Origin: UBA7672 sp047601145
GTDB lineage: Bacteria; Pseudomonadota; Alphaproteobacteria; Caulobacterales; Hyphomonadaceae
Direction of reading: 5' to 3'
NCBI GenBank assembly: GCA_047601145.1
Contig: JASGJW010000003.1
Span: forward strand, 1,044,903-1,108,902
DNA: 64,000 nt
Shown: positions 1 to 7,248 of the stretch, one piece after another
Position numbering within the stretch: the stretch's first letter is position 1
Layout: each line of letters begins with the position of its first letter
Notes under the pieces: generated by a model
What the model saw: the letters and a program-made list of their open reading frames with translations, nothing else
The model's database searches: none
Told to the model about the DNA's origin: nothing
Made by a program: the position numbers and the translations under genes

Positions 1-1
1 C

Positions 2-175
2 GAGCCCATCAAGGACAAGCTGCGCGAGGAAACGGCCATTGCAGCTGATCTGGGTATCTTCGGCGCCCCCAGCTTCGTGACCGAAGACCATGAATTGTTC
101 TGGGGAAATGACCGGCTCGAGGATGCACTTGATTGGGCGGTGCGCGGGACGCTAAGACCCTCTTCGAAAAACTGA
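2..175 (+). CDS. DsbA-fold isomerase, C-terminal fragment (2-hydroxychromene-2-carboxylate isomerase-like)
   Basis: The reading frame is open from the window edge and stops at 173-175, so only the last 57 residues are present. The stretch GIFGAPSFV followed by ELFWGNDRLEDAL is the usual C-terminal signature of the DsbA/GST-kappa family that includes 2-hydroxychromene-2-carboxylate isomerases of aromatic degradation. The cis-proline loop (GAPSF) is visible. The N-terminal active-site half lies outside the window, so substrate cannot be judged. It ends 24 bases before the acyl-CoA dehydrogenase start and probably shares its transcript. Confidence 0.8.
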   Translation, partial: EPIKDKLREETAIAADLGIFGAPSFVTEDHELFWGNDRLEDALDWAVRGTLRPSSKN

Positions 176-199
176 AGAACCGGTACGCGGGAGACTTCC

Positions 200-1333
200 A
201 TGGCGTTCGTGCTCACCGAAGAGCAGCAGATGCTGCGCGACAGCGCTTTGTCGTTCGCCAGCGAGAAGCTGCCGGTCAGCCAGCTTCGCGCGCTGCGCTC
301 GAAGGGCGAAGGCTTCGACAAGGCTGCCTGGAAGGAGATGGTGGAACTGGGCTTCACCGGCGTGTTGATCCCAGAGGAATTCGGCGGTTCGGGCTTCGGC
401 TATGTCGGCCTTGGCCAGGTGCTCGAAGCGCAGGGCCGCACGATTGCTTCCTCGCCCCTGCTGTCGACGGCGCTGATCGGCGCCTCTGCGATCCTGATGG
501 CTGGCAGCAAGAAGCAAAAGGAAGAATACCTGCCGAAGATCGCGGCGGGCGAACTGATCACTGCGCTGGCCGTCGACGAAGGCCCGCACCATGATCCGTC
601 TCATATCAAGCTGACCGCCAAGAAAACTGGCGCCGGATACGCGCTGAATGGCGACAAGCGTTATGTCGTCGATGGCGGCGAGGCAGGCCTGCTGATCGTC
701 GCGGCGCGCACCTCTGGCGGCGAGAGCGATACCAGCGGCGTCACCCTCTTTCTCGTGCCGGCGAATGCGAAGGGCGTTTCGCGCACGCCGCTGAAGACGC
801 TGGATGCCCACGCCGCGGCCAATATCAGCTTTGCGAATGTCGAGGTCGGCGCTGACGCTGTGCTCGGTTCGACCGACAATGGCTTTGCTACGCTGGATGC
901 GATCCTCGATCGTGCGCGGATCGGCCTCTCTGCTGAAGCGCTCGGCGCATCGGACGCGGCCTTCGAGATGACGGCTGAGTACCTGAAAGTGCGCAAGCAG
1001 TTCGGCCAGCTGATTGGCTCGTTCCAGTCTTTGCAGCATCGCGCGGCGATCATGTTCACCGATCTCGAGCTGACCCGCTCCTGCGTTGCGGCGGCGCTGG
1101 AAGCGTTGGATCGGAACGCCAACAATGTTGCCGAGCTGGCCTCGCTTGCCAAGGCGCGCGCTGCCGAGACGCTGCACCTTGTCTCGAACGAGACCGTGCA
1201 GATGCATGGCGGCATCGGCATGACGGATGCGCATGACTCGGGCCTGTACATGAAGCGCGCCCGCGTGCTTGAAGCCCTCTATGGCGGCGAAAGTTTCCAT
1301 CGCGACCGTTACGCCCGGATCGGCGGCTACTAG
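200..1333 (+). CDS. acyl-CoA dehydrogenase family protein
   Basis: A 377-residue FAD-dependent acyl-CoA dehydrogenase, a normal length for the family. The N-terminal helical domain holds the IPEEFGGSGFG segment (about residues 58-67). The C-terminal domain shows the RKQFGQLIGSFQSLQHR FAD-contact block and the QMHGGIGMTDAHD block. The C-terminal end (YGGESFHRDRY) resembles the FadE6/17/26-like branch used on sterol or branched acyl-CoAs more than the classic short-chain enzymes, so the substrate is open. A GGGAG Shine-Dalgarno lies just before the ATG. The stop codon lies inside a CTAG that also holds the stop of the convergent VOC gene. Confidence 0.93.
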   Translation: MAFVLTEEQQMLRDSALSFASEKLPVSQLRALRSKGEGFDKAAWKEMVELGFTGVLIPEEFGGSGFGYVGLGQVLEAQGRTIASSPLLSTALIGASAILMAGSKKQKEEYLPKIAAGELITALAVDEGPHHDPSHIKLTAKKTGAGYALNGDKRYVVDGGEAGLLIVAARTSGGESDTSGVTLFLVPANAKGVSRTPLKTLDAHAAANISFANVEVGADAVLGSTDNGFATLDAILDRARIGLSAEALGASDAAFEMTAEYLKVRKQFGQLIGSFQSLQHRAAIMFTDLELTRSCVAAALEALDRNANNVAELASLAKARAAETLHLVSNETVQMHGGIGMTDAHDSGLYMKRARVLEALYGGESFHRDRYARIGGY

Positions 1334-1713
1334 TCGCCGTCGCAGTCCGGCGGATCGCTGGTTTCTTCTGAGATGATGATTGGATAGCCGTCTGGATCGC
1401 GGAAGGAGAATTCGCGCCTTCCGTACCAGTAGACCTCTGGCCCCCACTCGATCTTCACACGGTCTTTAACGGCGGCGTGGATAGCTTTCGCGTCAGACAC
1501 ATTAATGGCGATGGTAACGTGACCGACCGCCGCGCCCGGTTGCGCCAGCGAGAACTGCAGCATCACGTCATCCCGTCGCATGATCACAAAGGTCGGATCA
1601 TCCTCGGGCCAGGGATCACCAGCCTCGAAGCCAAGCACGTCCTCGTAGAAGCGTAACGTGCCTTCGAGGCTGCGGATCGGCAGTCGCGGCGACGTTCCCA
1701 GAAAGCGGACCAT
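1330..1713 (-). CDS. VOC (glyoxalase/bleomycin-resistance) family protein
   Basis: 127 residues with the beta-alpha-beta-beta-beta module of the vicinal oxygen chelate superfamily: an N-terminal strand, the FYEDVLGFEAGDPWPEDD segment, and the C-terminal REFSFRDPDGYPI block that normally carries the last metal ligand. The frame stays open 48 codons further upstream, but similarity begins only at MVRFLGTSP, so the ATG at 1713 is chosen. One VOC domain alone usually dimerises. Function (dioxygenase, isomerase or resistance protein) cannot be told. Its TAG overlaps the TAG of the acyl-CoA dehydrogenase on the other strand. Confidence 0.85.
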   Translation of the reverse strand: MVRFLGTSPRLPIRSLEGTLRFYEDVLGFEAGDPWPEDDPTFVIMRRDDVMLQFSLAQPGAAVGHVTIAINVSDAKAIHAAVKDRVKIEWGPEVYWYGRREFSFRDPDGYPIIISEETSDPPDCDGD

Positions 1714-1788
1714 GAGGCGCTCCACGCGCTGGCGTTTTCTTGTCTGGAGGATAGGCTGACCCCGGCAAATTGCCAGCGGGAGGGCGAT

Positions 1789-3033
1789 ATGGCTGACTGG
1801 AACGCGCAGAACAGCGACCCGAAGGTCCGCAAGCTGATGCAGGGCTTCCCGCCGCAACCGGACCTCGTCGTGCGATCGGACAACGGCATATCCGGCGCGT
1901 CATTCCCGAACACGCGCTGGGCGTTCAGCCATCAACGCGAACTGAAGTCGACCGCCGCTATCCGCCGCGGCTCCGCGCAGGGCCACGCCTTTCCGAAAAA
2001 GCTGCGCCGCGACATCGACTCCATCGCCTTCACAACGATGGAAGGCGGACAGATGACTTTCGCGCAGGCGCTGGACGCCATGTTCACCGACGGCATCGTC
2101 ATTCTGCACCGGGGGACGCTGGTCTATGAGGCCTATCGTGGAGCGCTCGAACCGCACCTGCCTCACATCGCATTCTCGGTCTCGAAATCGTTCGTGGGCC
2201 TCCTGGCCGCGATGCTGGCGCATGAAGGCAAGATCAATCCCAGCGCGCCGGTCTCGAAATACCTGCCCGAACTCGGCTCAACGGCCTTTGGCGACGCTAC
2301 TGTGCGGCAGGTCATGGATATGACCACCGGCGTGAAATACTCGGAGAACTACACCGATCCGAATGCGGAAGTGCGCTCCTATGGCGTCGCTGCAGGGTTC
2401 AGCCCGCCGCCGCCAGGGTATACGGGCGCCGACACTATCGTCAGCTTCCTCGCCACGCTGGCCAAGCAGGGCGAACATGGACAGGCCTTTGCCTACAAGA
2501 CCTGCAACACAGAAGTGCTCGCCTGGATCGTCCAGCGCGTGACGGATACGCATCTTGCTCAACTCATCTCGGAACGCCTGTGGCAGAAGCTTGGCGTTGA
2601 GGAAGATGCCTATGTGATCGTCGATCGCATAGGCATGCCGGCGTGCGGCGGCGGCATGAACTTCACGCTGCGCGATCTCGCCCGCTTCGGGGAAATGCTC
2701 CGGCTCGGCGGCGTGTTCAACGGCAACGAGATCGTGCCCGAAGAGGTCATCGACGACATCGCCAACGGCGCCGACCCGGCGCATTTCGCGAAGGCCGGAT
2801 ACACGACCCTGCCCGGCTGGAGCTATCGCAACCAGTTCTGGGTCAGCCATGACCGCTTCGGCGCCTATACCGCGCGCGGAATTCACGGCCAGGTCTGCTG
2901 GATCGCGCCCAAGGCAGACGTCGTCATCACGCGCTTTGCATCGCACCCGGTCGCAGCCAACGGCAACAGCGTGCTCGATAAGGTGTCGCTGCCGATGTAC
3001 GCGGCCGTGGCCGATCACCTGATGCGCGACTGA
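1789..3033 (+). CDS. beta-lactamase-fold serine hydrolase (NylB/6-aminohexanoate dimer hydrolase-like)
   Basis: 414 residues of the class C beta-lactamase/penicillin-binding fold. The nucleophile motif SxxK is S130-V-S-K133, followed by the MTTGVKYSENY block typical of NylB-like esterases and amidases, and a C-terminal GIHGQ that replaces the KTG motif. No signal peptide is visible, so a cytoplasmic esterase or amidase is likelier than a real beta-lactamase. It starts 75 bases from the divergently read VOC start and ends 93 bases before the SDR. A second, unrelated-in-detail member of this fold sits at 16159-17301. Natural substrate unknown. Confidence 0.88.
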   Translation: MADWNAQNSDPKVRKLMQGFPPQPDLVVRSDNGISGASFPNTRWAFSHQRELKSTAAIRRGSAQGHAFPKKLRRDIDSIAFTTMEGGQMTFAQALDAMFTDGIVILHRGTLVYEAYRGALEPHLPHIAFSVSKSFVGLLAAMLAHEGKINPSAPVSKYLPELGSTAFGDATVRQVMDMTTGVKYSENYTDPNAEVRSYGVAAGFSPPPPGYTGADTIVSFLATLAKQGEHGQAFAYKTCNTEVLAWIVQRVTDTHLAQLISERLWQKLGVEEDAYVIVDRIGMPACGGGMNFTLRDLARFGEMLRLGGVFNGNEIVPEEVIDDIANGADPAHFAKAGYTTLPGWSYRNQFWVSHDRFGAYTARGIHGQVCWIAPKADVVITRFASHPVAANGNSVLDKVSLPMYAAVADHLMRD

Positions 3034-3126
3034 GGCGGCATACCGCCTCTTCAAAACCGCTGGAAATCCGCCGCCGCGCCGTTAGGGTGCGCGCCATAAA
3101 ACAGGTGTTGTTTGGGAGAACGGGAT

Positions 3127-3924
3127 ATGATCGAGAACCTCTTTTCATTGAAGGGCCGCGTCGCACTGGTGACGGGCGGCTCGCGCGGCATTGGCAAGAT
3201 GATCGCGCAGGGGTTCGTCGAGAGCGGCGCCAAGACCTACATTTCCGCACGCAAGGCGGATGCGTGCGATGCGACGGCTGAAGAGCTGACCAAACTGGGC
3301 CACGCACCGTGCATCTCGCTGCCGCAGGACTTATCAACCGTGGCGGGCTGCAAGATGCTGGCGGAGGAAATCTACAAACGCGAAGGCAAGCTCGACATTC
3401 TCGTCAACAATGCTGGCGCCGCGTGGGGCGCGCCCTTCGAGGAATTCCCGGAGAGCGGTTGGGACAAGGTGATGAACCTCAACGTCAAGTCGCCCTTCTT
3501 CCTGACGCAGGCGCTACACGCCGCGCTCAAGAAGGCCGCCAGTCATGAGCGGCCAGCGAAGGTCATCAACATCTGTTCGATTGACGGCATCCGCCTCAAT
3601 CCCTGGGAGACGTATTCGTACCATGCGTCGAAGTCATCCCTGCTCTATCTGACCAAGCGGATGGCCGCGCGCCTCGTGCAGGACAACATCGTTGTCACCG
3701 CCATTGCGCCTGGTCCCTTCGCATCCGAGATGAACAAGGCCGCACGTGACCATGAAGACGCCGTCGCCGCACGCACGCCAATGGGTCGCATTGGCCGTGA
3801 TGAGGACATGGCAGGCGCCGCGATCTTCCTCGCCTCGAAAGCCGGCGATTATGTCGTCGGCGACTCGATCGCCGTGGACGGCGGCATCGCCTACGCGAGC
3901 CTGCCGAAGGATGGGCCGAGCTAG
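3127..3924 (+). CDS. short-chain dehydrogenase/reductase (RhlG-like)
   Basis: 265-residue classical SDR. The Rossmann motif TGGSRGIG is at 16-23, NNAG at 94-97, catalytic Ser about 151, and Y165-x-x-x-K169. The best matches I know for the opening MIENLFSLKGRVALVTGGSRGIG pattern are RhlG-type NADPH ketoacyl reductases, so a 3-oxoacyl substrate is plausible given the acyl-CoA dehydrogenase upstream. A TTG start 15 bases earlier is possible, but the ATG at 3127 has a GGGAGA ribosome site at proper spacing. A 9-bp hairpin at 3990-4015 lies downstream. Confidence 0.9.
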   Translation: MIENLFSLKGRVALVTGGSRGIGKMIAQGFVESGAKTYISARKADACDATAEELTKLGHAPCISLPQDLSTVAGCKMLAEEIYKREGKLDILVNNAGAAWGAPFEEFPESGWDKVMNLNVKSPFFLTQALHAALKKAASHERPAKVINICSIDGIRLNPWETYSYHASKSSLLYLTKRMAARLVQDNIVVTAIAPGPFASEMNKAARDHEDAVAARTPMGRIGRDEDMAGAAIFLASKAGDYVVGDSIAVDGGIAYASLPKDGPS

Positions 3925-3989
3925 CGCTCGCCAGCCAATTGTTACGGAACCGCGCCGGTTCCGTCGAACTGCCATTTTATGAAGTATGT

Positions 3990-4015
3990 ACCCGGCGGAA
4001 CTTGTGCCGCCGGGT
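3990..4015 (+). terminator. GC-rich hairpin after the SDR gene
   Basis: Nine-base perfect arms, ACCCGGCGG and CCGCCGGGT, separated by 8 bases. There is no long T run, so termination strength is uncertain. The left arm overlaps the -35 element of the EcfG-type promoter at 3997-4022. Confidence 0.5.
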
Positions 4016-4022
4016 CCTCGTT
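3997..4022 (+). promoter_or_regulatory. EcfG-type stress promoter
   Basis: GGAAC at 3997-4001 and CGTT at 4019-4022 with a 17-base spacer. This matches the known alphaproteobacterial EcfG consensus exactly. It sits 40 bases upstream of the gene at 4063. The sigma factor itself is encoded at 8960-9625. Confidence 0.75.
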
Positions 4023-4062
4023 GTGAGTTGACCACTCAGAGCGAGGAAGGCGCGAATACGCC

Positions 4063-4491
4063 ATGAACACGCATGTAGAAGATCTTATCGCTTATCCGCA
4101 GCGGCACTTCACCCGCCCGGATGACGTACTTGTCGAACCGACCCTGACGATGGACGAGAAGCGCCGGATTCTCGAAAGCTGGAAGCTCGACGCCCAGCGT
4201 CTTGCCGAAAGCACCGCCGAGAACATGACCGGCGGAGAGGAAACAGACCTTCGCGAAGTGTCGAAAGTGCTGATCCAGCTGAAGTCCATGGAAACAGTCC
4301 CCGAAGCGCACCAGCCAAAACCAGGGGTGGGTGTCGGAATGGGCATGGCTGCTGGCGCGCTTGTTGGCGCGGGTGCGGGCTTGGTGATCTCGGCCGTGAC
4401 AGTTCCCTCTCTCGCCATCGTGGCGCAGGCCAGTGTTGTCGGCCTGATCCTAGGCGGCATTGCGACGGCTCTGCGCAAGTCGATGCGTTGA
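4063..4491 (+). CDS. stress-island hypothetical membrane-anchored protein
   Basis: 142 residues, no family recognised with confidence. The first 90 residues are charged and predicted soluble. Residues about 95-135 form a glycine- and alanine-rich hydrophobic hairpin (two likely membrane spans with GxGxG packing) ending in a basic RKSMR tail. The exact EcfG promoter match 40 bases upstream suggests induction in the general stress response. The next gene, also behind an EcfG-type promoter, is another glycine-zipper envelope protein. I cannot assign a biochemical role. Confidence 0.8.
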   Translation: MNTHVEDLIAYPQRHFTRPDDVLVEPTLTMDEKRRILESWKLDAQRLAESTAENMTGGEETDLREVSKVLIQLKSMETVPEAHQPKPGVGVGMGMAAGALVGAGAGLVISAVTVPSLAIVAQASVVGLILGGIATALRKSMR

Positions 4492-4493
4492 CT

Positions 4494-4518
4494 GGAACCG
4501 CTCCCCGAAAGGCACGTT
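4494..4518 (+). promoter_or_regulatory. EcfG-type stress promoter
   Basis: GGAAC at 4494-4498, 16-base spacer, CGTT at 4515-4518. It overlaps the end of the preceding region only by proximity (gene stop at 4491) and lies 35 bases before the ATG at 4554. Confidence 0.8.
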
Positions 4519-4553
4519 GGGTTTCGGCGAGATAGTTACTCAAGGAGTAAGTC

Positions 4554-4916
4554 ATGAAACTGCTGGTCATTTCTGCCGCGCTCGCGGCCGGACTTGCCGC
4601 CGCCGCTTGCACGTCCAGCGGAAACACCGAGCGTGGCGCCCTTTCCGGCGCCCTTCTGGGCGGCGCCGCCGGGGCCATCATCGGCAACAATACCGGTTCG
4701 GGTGATGCCGGCCAGGGTGCTGCGATCGGCGCGGCAACCGGCGCAATCGCCGGCGGCGTGGTCGGCGCAAGCAAGGACCACGACAACAAGAACTATGCTG
4801 GCCGTTACGGGCCGAATGGCGAGGAACTCGTCTACGACCGTTACGCAGACCGTTACTATTACGTGGATCGCCGCAACGGACGCACCTACTGGGCCAACGG
4901 AGAGTATCGCGGCTGA
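4554..4916 (+). CDS. glycine-zipper lipoprotein
   Basis: 120 residues. A lipoprotein signal peptide ends in the lipobox AAAAC (Cys about 19). It is followed by a glycine-zipper segment (repeated GxxxG in ALLGGAAGAIIGNN and GAAIGAATGAIAGG, about 30-75) and then a tyrosine-rich tail with YGPNGEELVYDRY. This is the YMGG-like/OmpA-Gly-zipper layout of small envelope proteins that insert in or tether to membranes. A dedicated EcfG-type promoter lies immediately upstream, and a 10-bp hairpin follows at 4940-4970. The precise envelope role is unknown. Confidence 0.85.
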   Translation: MKLLVISAALAAGLAAAACTSSGNTERGALSGALLGGAAGAIIGNNTGSGDAGQGAAIGAATGAIAGGVVGASKDHDNKNYAGRYGPNGEELVYDRYADRYYYVDRRNGRTYWANGEYRG

Positions 4917-4939
4917 TCCGCGCTGAATCGCTATCGCTG

Positions 4940-4970
4940 CCGGGAGCGCTGTGGACAACGGCGCTCCCGG
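4940..4970 (+). terminator. 10-bp perfect hairpin after the Gly-zipper gene
   Basis: Arms CCGGGAGCGC and GCGCTCCCGG with an 11-base loop, followed by TTGCATTT. Likely a factor-independent terminator with a weak T tract. Confidence 0.6.
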
Positions 4971-5035
4971 TTGCATTTGCGGCGGAACCAGCGGCGCGCA
5001 GGCACATTCTACCGCCAGAGCACGGCTTTGCACAC

Positions 5036-5182
5036 ATGACCGACATCGACGAAGAAGAACTCGCCAGGCAGATCGACCGGGACGTGTCCGACAAAGGCAG
5101 CTTGGTAGCGTTGGCCTTTTGCCTTCTGACGGTCTTTGCGCTCGTGATTGCGGGGGCCAGCGCCTTCCTCAATGCAGGCTAG
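5036..5182 (+). CDS. 48-residue single-span membrane protein
   Basis: A short ORF encoding an acidic N-terminus (DIDEEELARQIDRDVSD, about 3-19) and one clean hydrophobic span (about 22-46, LVALAFCLLTVFALVIAG). It fits exactly between the upstream terminator and the EcfG-type promoter of the lipid-kinase gene, and uses the same kind of small-membrane-protein architecture as its neighbours. A degenerate EcfG-like site (GGAAC-N16-CATT, 4984-5008) precedes it. No ribosome site is obvious. No family recognised. Confidence 0.6.
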   Translation: MTDIDEEELARQIDRDVSDKGSLVALAFCLLTVFALVIAGASAFLNAG

Positions 5183-5186
5183 CGTT

Positions 5187-5212
5187 GGAACCTGATGGAA
5201 CCCGCAAACGTT
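5187..5212 (+). promoter_or_regulatory. EcfG-type stress promoter
   Basis: GGAAC at 5187-5191, 17-base spacer, CGTT at 5209-5212. It lies 31 bases before the ATG of the lipid kinase and overlaps no coding region except 5 bases after the small ORF stop. Confidence 0.75.
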
Positions 5213-5243
5213 GGTAACCCGGGCCGAAGCGGTCAGGGACGCC

Positions 5244-6104
5244 ATGAAGACATTCGCTCTTTTCAATCCGTCATCGGGATCCGTGCCTGCCGACGGCGGC
5301 GAGCGGTTAGGCTCGGCGCTGGAGGCTGCCGGCGTCCGGGATACTGAGATGATCCAGCTCGACGCCAGCGATTGCGTGCCGCAGTTGAAGCATCTTGCCG
5401 CGCAATCACCGGACCTGTTCGTCGTCTGGGGAGGCGACGGTACGCTCAAGGCCGCGCTTGAAACAGCCGGGCAGGTTACGCCGAACCTGCTTCTCCTGCC
5501 CGGCGGCACGATGAACCTGCTTCCCCGCTCGATCCATGGCGACAAGAGCTGGGAACAGATCGTTGCGGACGTGCTCGCTTCGCCGAAGCGGCGCATGCTT
5601 CCAGCAGGGCGCGCGAATGATGACCTGTTCTTTTGCGCGATGCTGGCCGGCGCCCCTGCCCGGTTTGCCGAAGCGCGCGAGAGCCTACGTCGCGGTGAAC
5701 TGGTCAAGGCTGCGGCTGAAGCGCGGGCGGCGATCGACACATTGAACACACTCGCGCTTACGGCAAACTATTCTGACGGCTACAGCTTCGAGGGCGGGCA
5801 GTTGCCGACGACGAGCATCATCGGGGCTGTGGTCGGGTCGCTGACGAAAACGGGCAGCGGCATGGAAGTCGCTGCGCTCGCCGAGCCGACAACCGGGGGC
5901 GCGCTCAATGTGGTCTGGACATCCTTTTTCACAGACTGGCGGAGCGCGCCGGGCGTCACCACGGCGCCGGCGACGTCACTTGAGATCGGCAACGAGGCTG
6001 GAGATGATATCCCGCTCATCGTGGACGGCGAGCACGTCGAAGCGGGAAGAAAAATCCACGTGAGGTTCATAGAGGAAGCAGCGCAATGCCTGACAGCGGC
6101 GTGA
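5244..6104 (+). CDS. diacylglycerol kinase-family lipid kinase
   Basis: 286 residues. The NPSSG motif (8-12), GGDGT (63-67) and PGGTMN (86-91) are the nucleotide- and metal-binding signatures of the DAGK/YegS/sphingosine kinase fold. It probably phosphorylates a membrane lipid such as diacylglycerol or a long-chain base. The frame is open 11 codons further, but the ATG at 5244 gives the normal N-terminus and lies at the right distance from the EcfG-type promoter. It overlaps the downstream phosphoesterase by 19 bases, so the two are translationally coupled and probably act on related lipid or nucleotide substrates. Confidence 0.88.
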   Translation: MKTFALFNPSSGSVPADGGERLGSALEAAGVRDTEMIQLDASDCVPQLKHLAAQSPDLFVVWGGDGTLKAALETAGQVTPNLLLLPGGTMNLLPRSIHGDKSWEQIVADVLASPKRRMLPAGRANDDLFFCAMLAGAPARFAEARESLRRGELVKAAAEARAAIDTLNTLALTANYSDGYSFEGGQLPTTSIIGAVVGSLTKTGSGMEVAALAEPTTGGALNVVWTSFFTDWRSAPGVTTAPATSLEIGNEAGDDIPLIVDGEHVEAGRKIHVRFIEEAAQCLTAA

Positions 6105-6949
6105 CAAGAAAACCTGTCCGCCTGCTGCATCTCTCCGACATCCATTTCGGCGCGGAGGATCGCGAAGCACTGGCCGCGGTCGAGCAGTTCGCCGGACGAC
6201 TGAAGCCGGACGCCATTATTGTTGCGGGCGACATTACCCAGCGTGGGCGTCGGTCGGAATTCGAAGCGGCGCGGAAATGGTTTGACACGCTCGGCGCGCC
6301 GCTGATCGCCGCGCCAGGCAATCATGATACGCCAGTCTATCACCTGCCCGCGCGAATGCTCGCGCCCTTCGGACGATACGCCCGCTACATGGCGGGACTC
6401 GATATCGTCGGCCGGCTTGTCGAGTTTGGCGGAGGGCTAGTGCGAGTGTCCGCGATCAATTCCGCGCGCGGGGTCCAGGGCCGCATGAACTGGGCAGACG
6501 GCGTGATCGATCTCCAGGATCTCGAGGATGCGGTGGATCGCCTCTCCGGCGGGCCCGAAGGGGCTTGGAGACTTCTGGTGTGCCATCATCCCCTGCACGA
6601 ACCAGGAGATTCACGTGTATCAGTCGATACGCGCCGAGGCGGCGAGGCGCTGAGGCGTTGCGTGGCTGGACATGTGGACGCCATTCTTACCGGCCACATC
6701 CATGACGCCTTTGCCCATCCGATCGAGGGCATGCGCAGGCCGATTGTCCAGATGGGGTCCGGCACCCTGTCGACGCGCCTGCGCGCGACGCGGCCCAGCT
6801 TCTGCGTGATCCAGATCGACGGCGAGCACATGGTGCAGGATGTGATCGTGATTGATCGCGCAGGGCTGGAAGTGCGGCGCATCTATGATTCCGCCAATGA
6901 ACCCGCCGGCGCAATGAAGGCTGGAACCCAGCCAGCCGCCGCCCGTTGA
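6086..6949 (+). CDS. calcineurin-like metallophosphoesterase
   Basis: 287 residues with the full dimetal set: D18-x-H20 (LSDIH), GD at 48-49, GNHD at 78-81, the CHHPLHE block near 170, and GHIHD near 200. This layout is closest to cAMP phosphodiesterase CpdA/Icc-type enzymes and to phosphoesterases acting on lipid head groups. The overlap with the lipid kinase gene favours a coupled function, but the substrate is not decidable from sequence. The promoter for the next gene lies inside the 3' end of this one. Confidence 0.88.
   Translation: MPDSGVTRKPVRLLHLSDIHFGAEDREALAAVEQFAGRLKPDAIIVAGDITQRGRRSEFEAARKWFDTLGAPLIAAPGNHDTPVYHLPARMLAPFGRYARYMAGLDIVGRLVEFGGGLVRVSAINSARGVQGRMNWADGVIDLQDLEDAVDRLSGGPEGAWRLLVCHHPLHEPGDSRVSVDTRRGGEALRRCVAGHVDAILTGHIHDAFAHPIEGMRRPIVQMGSGTLSTRLRATRPSFCVIQIDGEHMVQDVIVIDRAGLEVRRIYDSANEPAGAMKAGTQPAAAR
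6923..6947 (+). promoter_or_regulatory. EcfG-type stress promoter inside the phosphoesterase 3' end
   Basis: GGAAC at 6923-6927, 16-base spacer, CGTT at 6944-6947. It sits 60 bases before the DUF1328 ATG at 7007. Confidence 0.65.
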
Positions 6950-7006
6950 TGTGCCAGGGAGCGACAGTCCGAGGCCTCGCCTTGGACCTGCTGACAGAGG
7001 TTAGAC

Positions 7007-7174
7007 ATGCTTAGCTGGACACTGGTTTTTCTCGTTGTCGCGGTCATCGCCGCGGTTCTCGGATTTGGCGGCATCGCAGCCTCGGCTGCAGGCATCGCCA
7101 AAATTCTCTTCTTCATCTTCCTCGTTCTGTTCGTGATCTCCGCCGTCATGGGCGCAACACGAAGGGGCGTATGA
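7007..7174 (+). CDS. DUF1328 small membrane protein (YtjA-like)
   Basis: 55 residues, two hydrophobic segments separated by the conserved GFGGIAASAAGIAKI turn that defines the DUF1328 family (E. coli YtjA). Function in the family is unknown, though members are often stress-induced. A second, close paralogue lies at 12230-12403. Both genes have exact EcfG-type promoters, which supports co-regulation. A strong hairpin terminator with a T6 run follows at 7203-7237. Confidence 0.9.
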   Translation: MLSWTLVFLVVAVIAAVLGFGGIAASAAGIAKILFFIFLVLFVISAVMGATRRGV

Positions 7175-7202
7175 CCTAAATTACATGCTGACTGACAGAC
7201 GG

Positions 7203-7237
7203 CGGCCCGGTGGAAACACCGGGCCGATATCTTTTTT
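7203..7237 (+). terminator. rho-independent terminator
   Basis: Ten-base perfect arms (CGGCCCGGTG / CACCGGGCCG) around a GAAA tetraloop, then ATATCTTTTTT. Ends the DUF1328 transcript just before the convergent stop of the kinase gene at 7249. Confidence 0.9.
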
Positions 7238-7248
7238 GGCCGACCCGA

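Noticed and set aside
152..1447. Long minus-strand ORF opposite the acyl-CoA dehydrogenase
   Set aside because: Arg-rich, no family features, fully inside a well-supported gene. The same applies to the minus-strand ORFs at 2278-3054, 34489-35550, 35492-36625 and 36895-38013 and to plus-strand ORFs at 18375-19307, 23161-24666 and 48653-49780.
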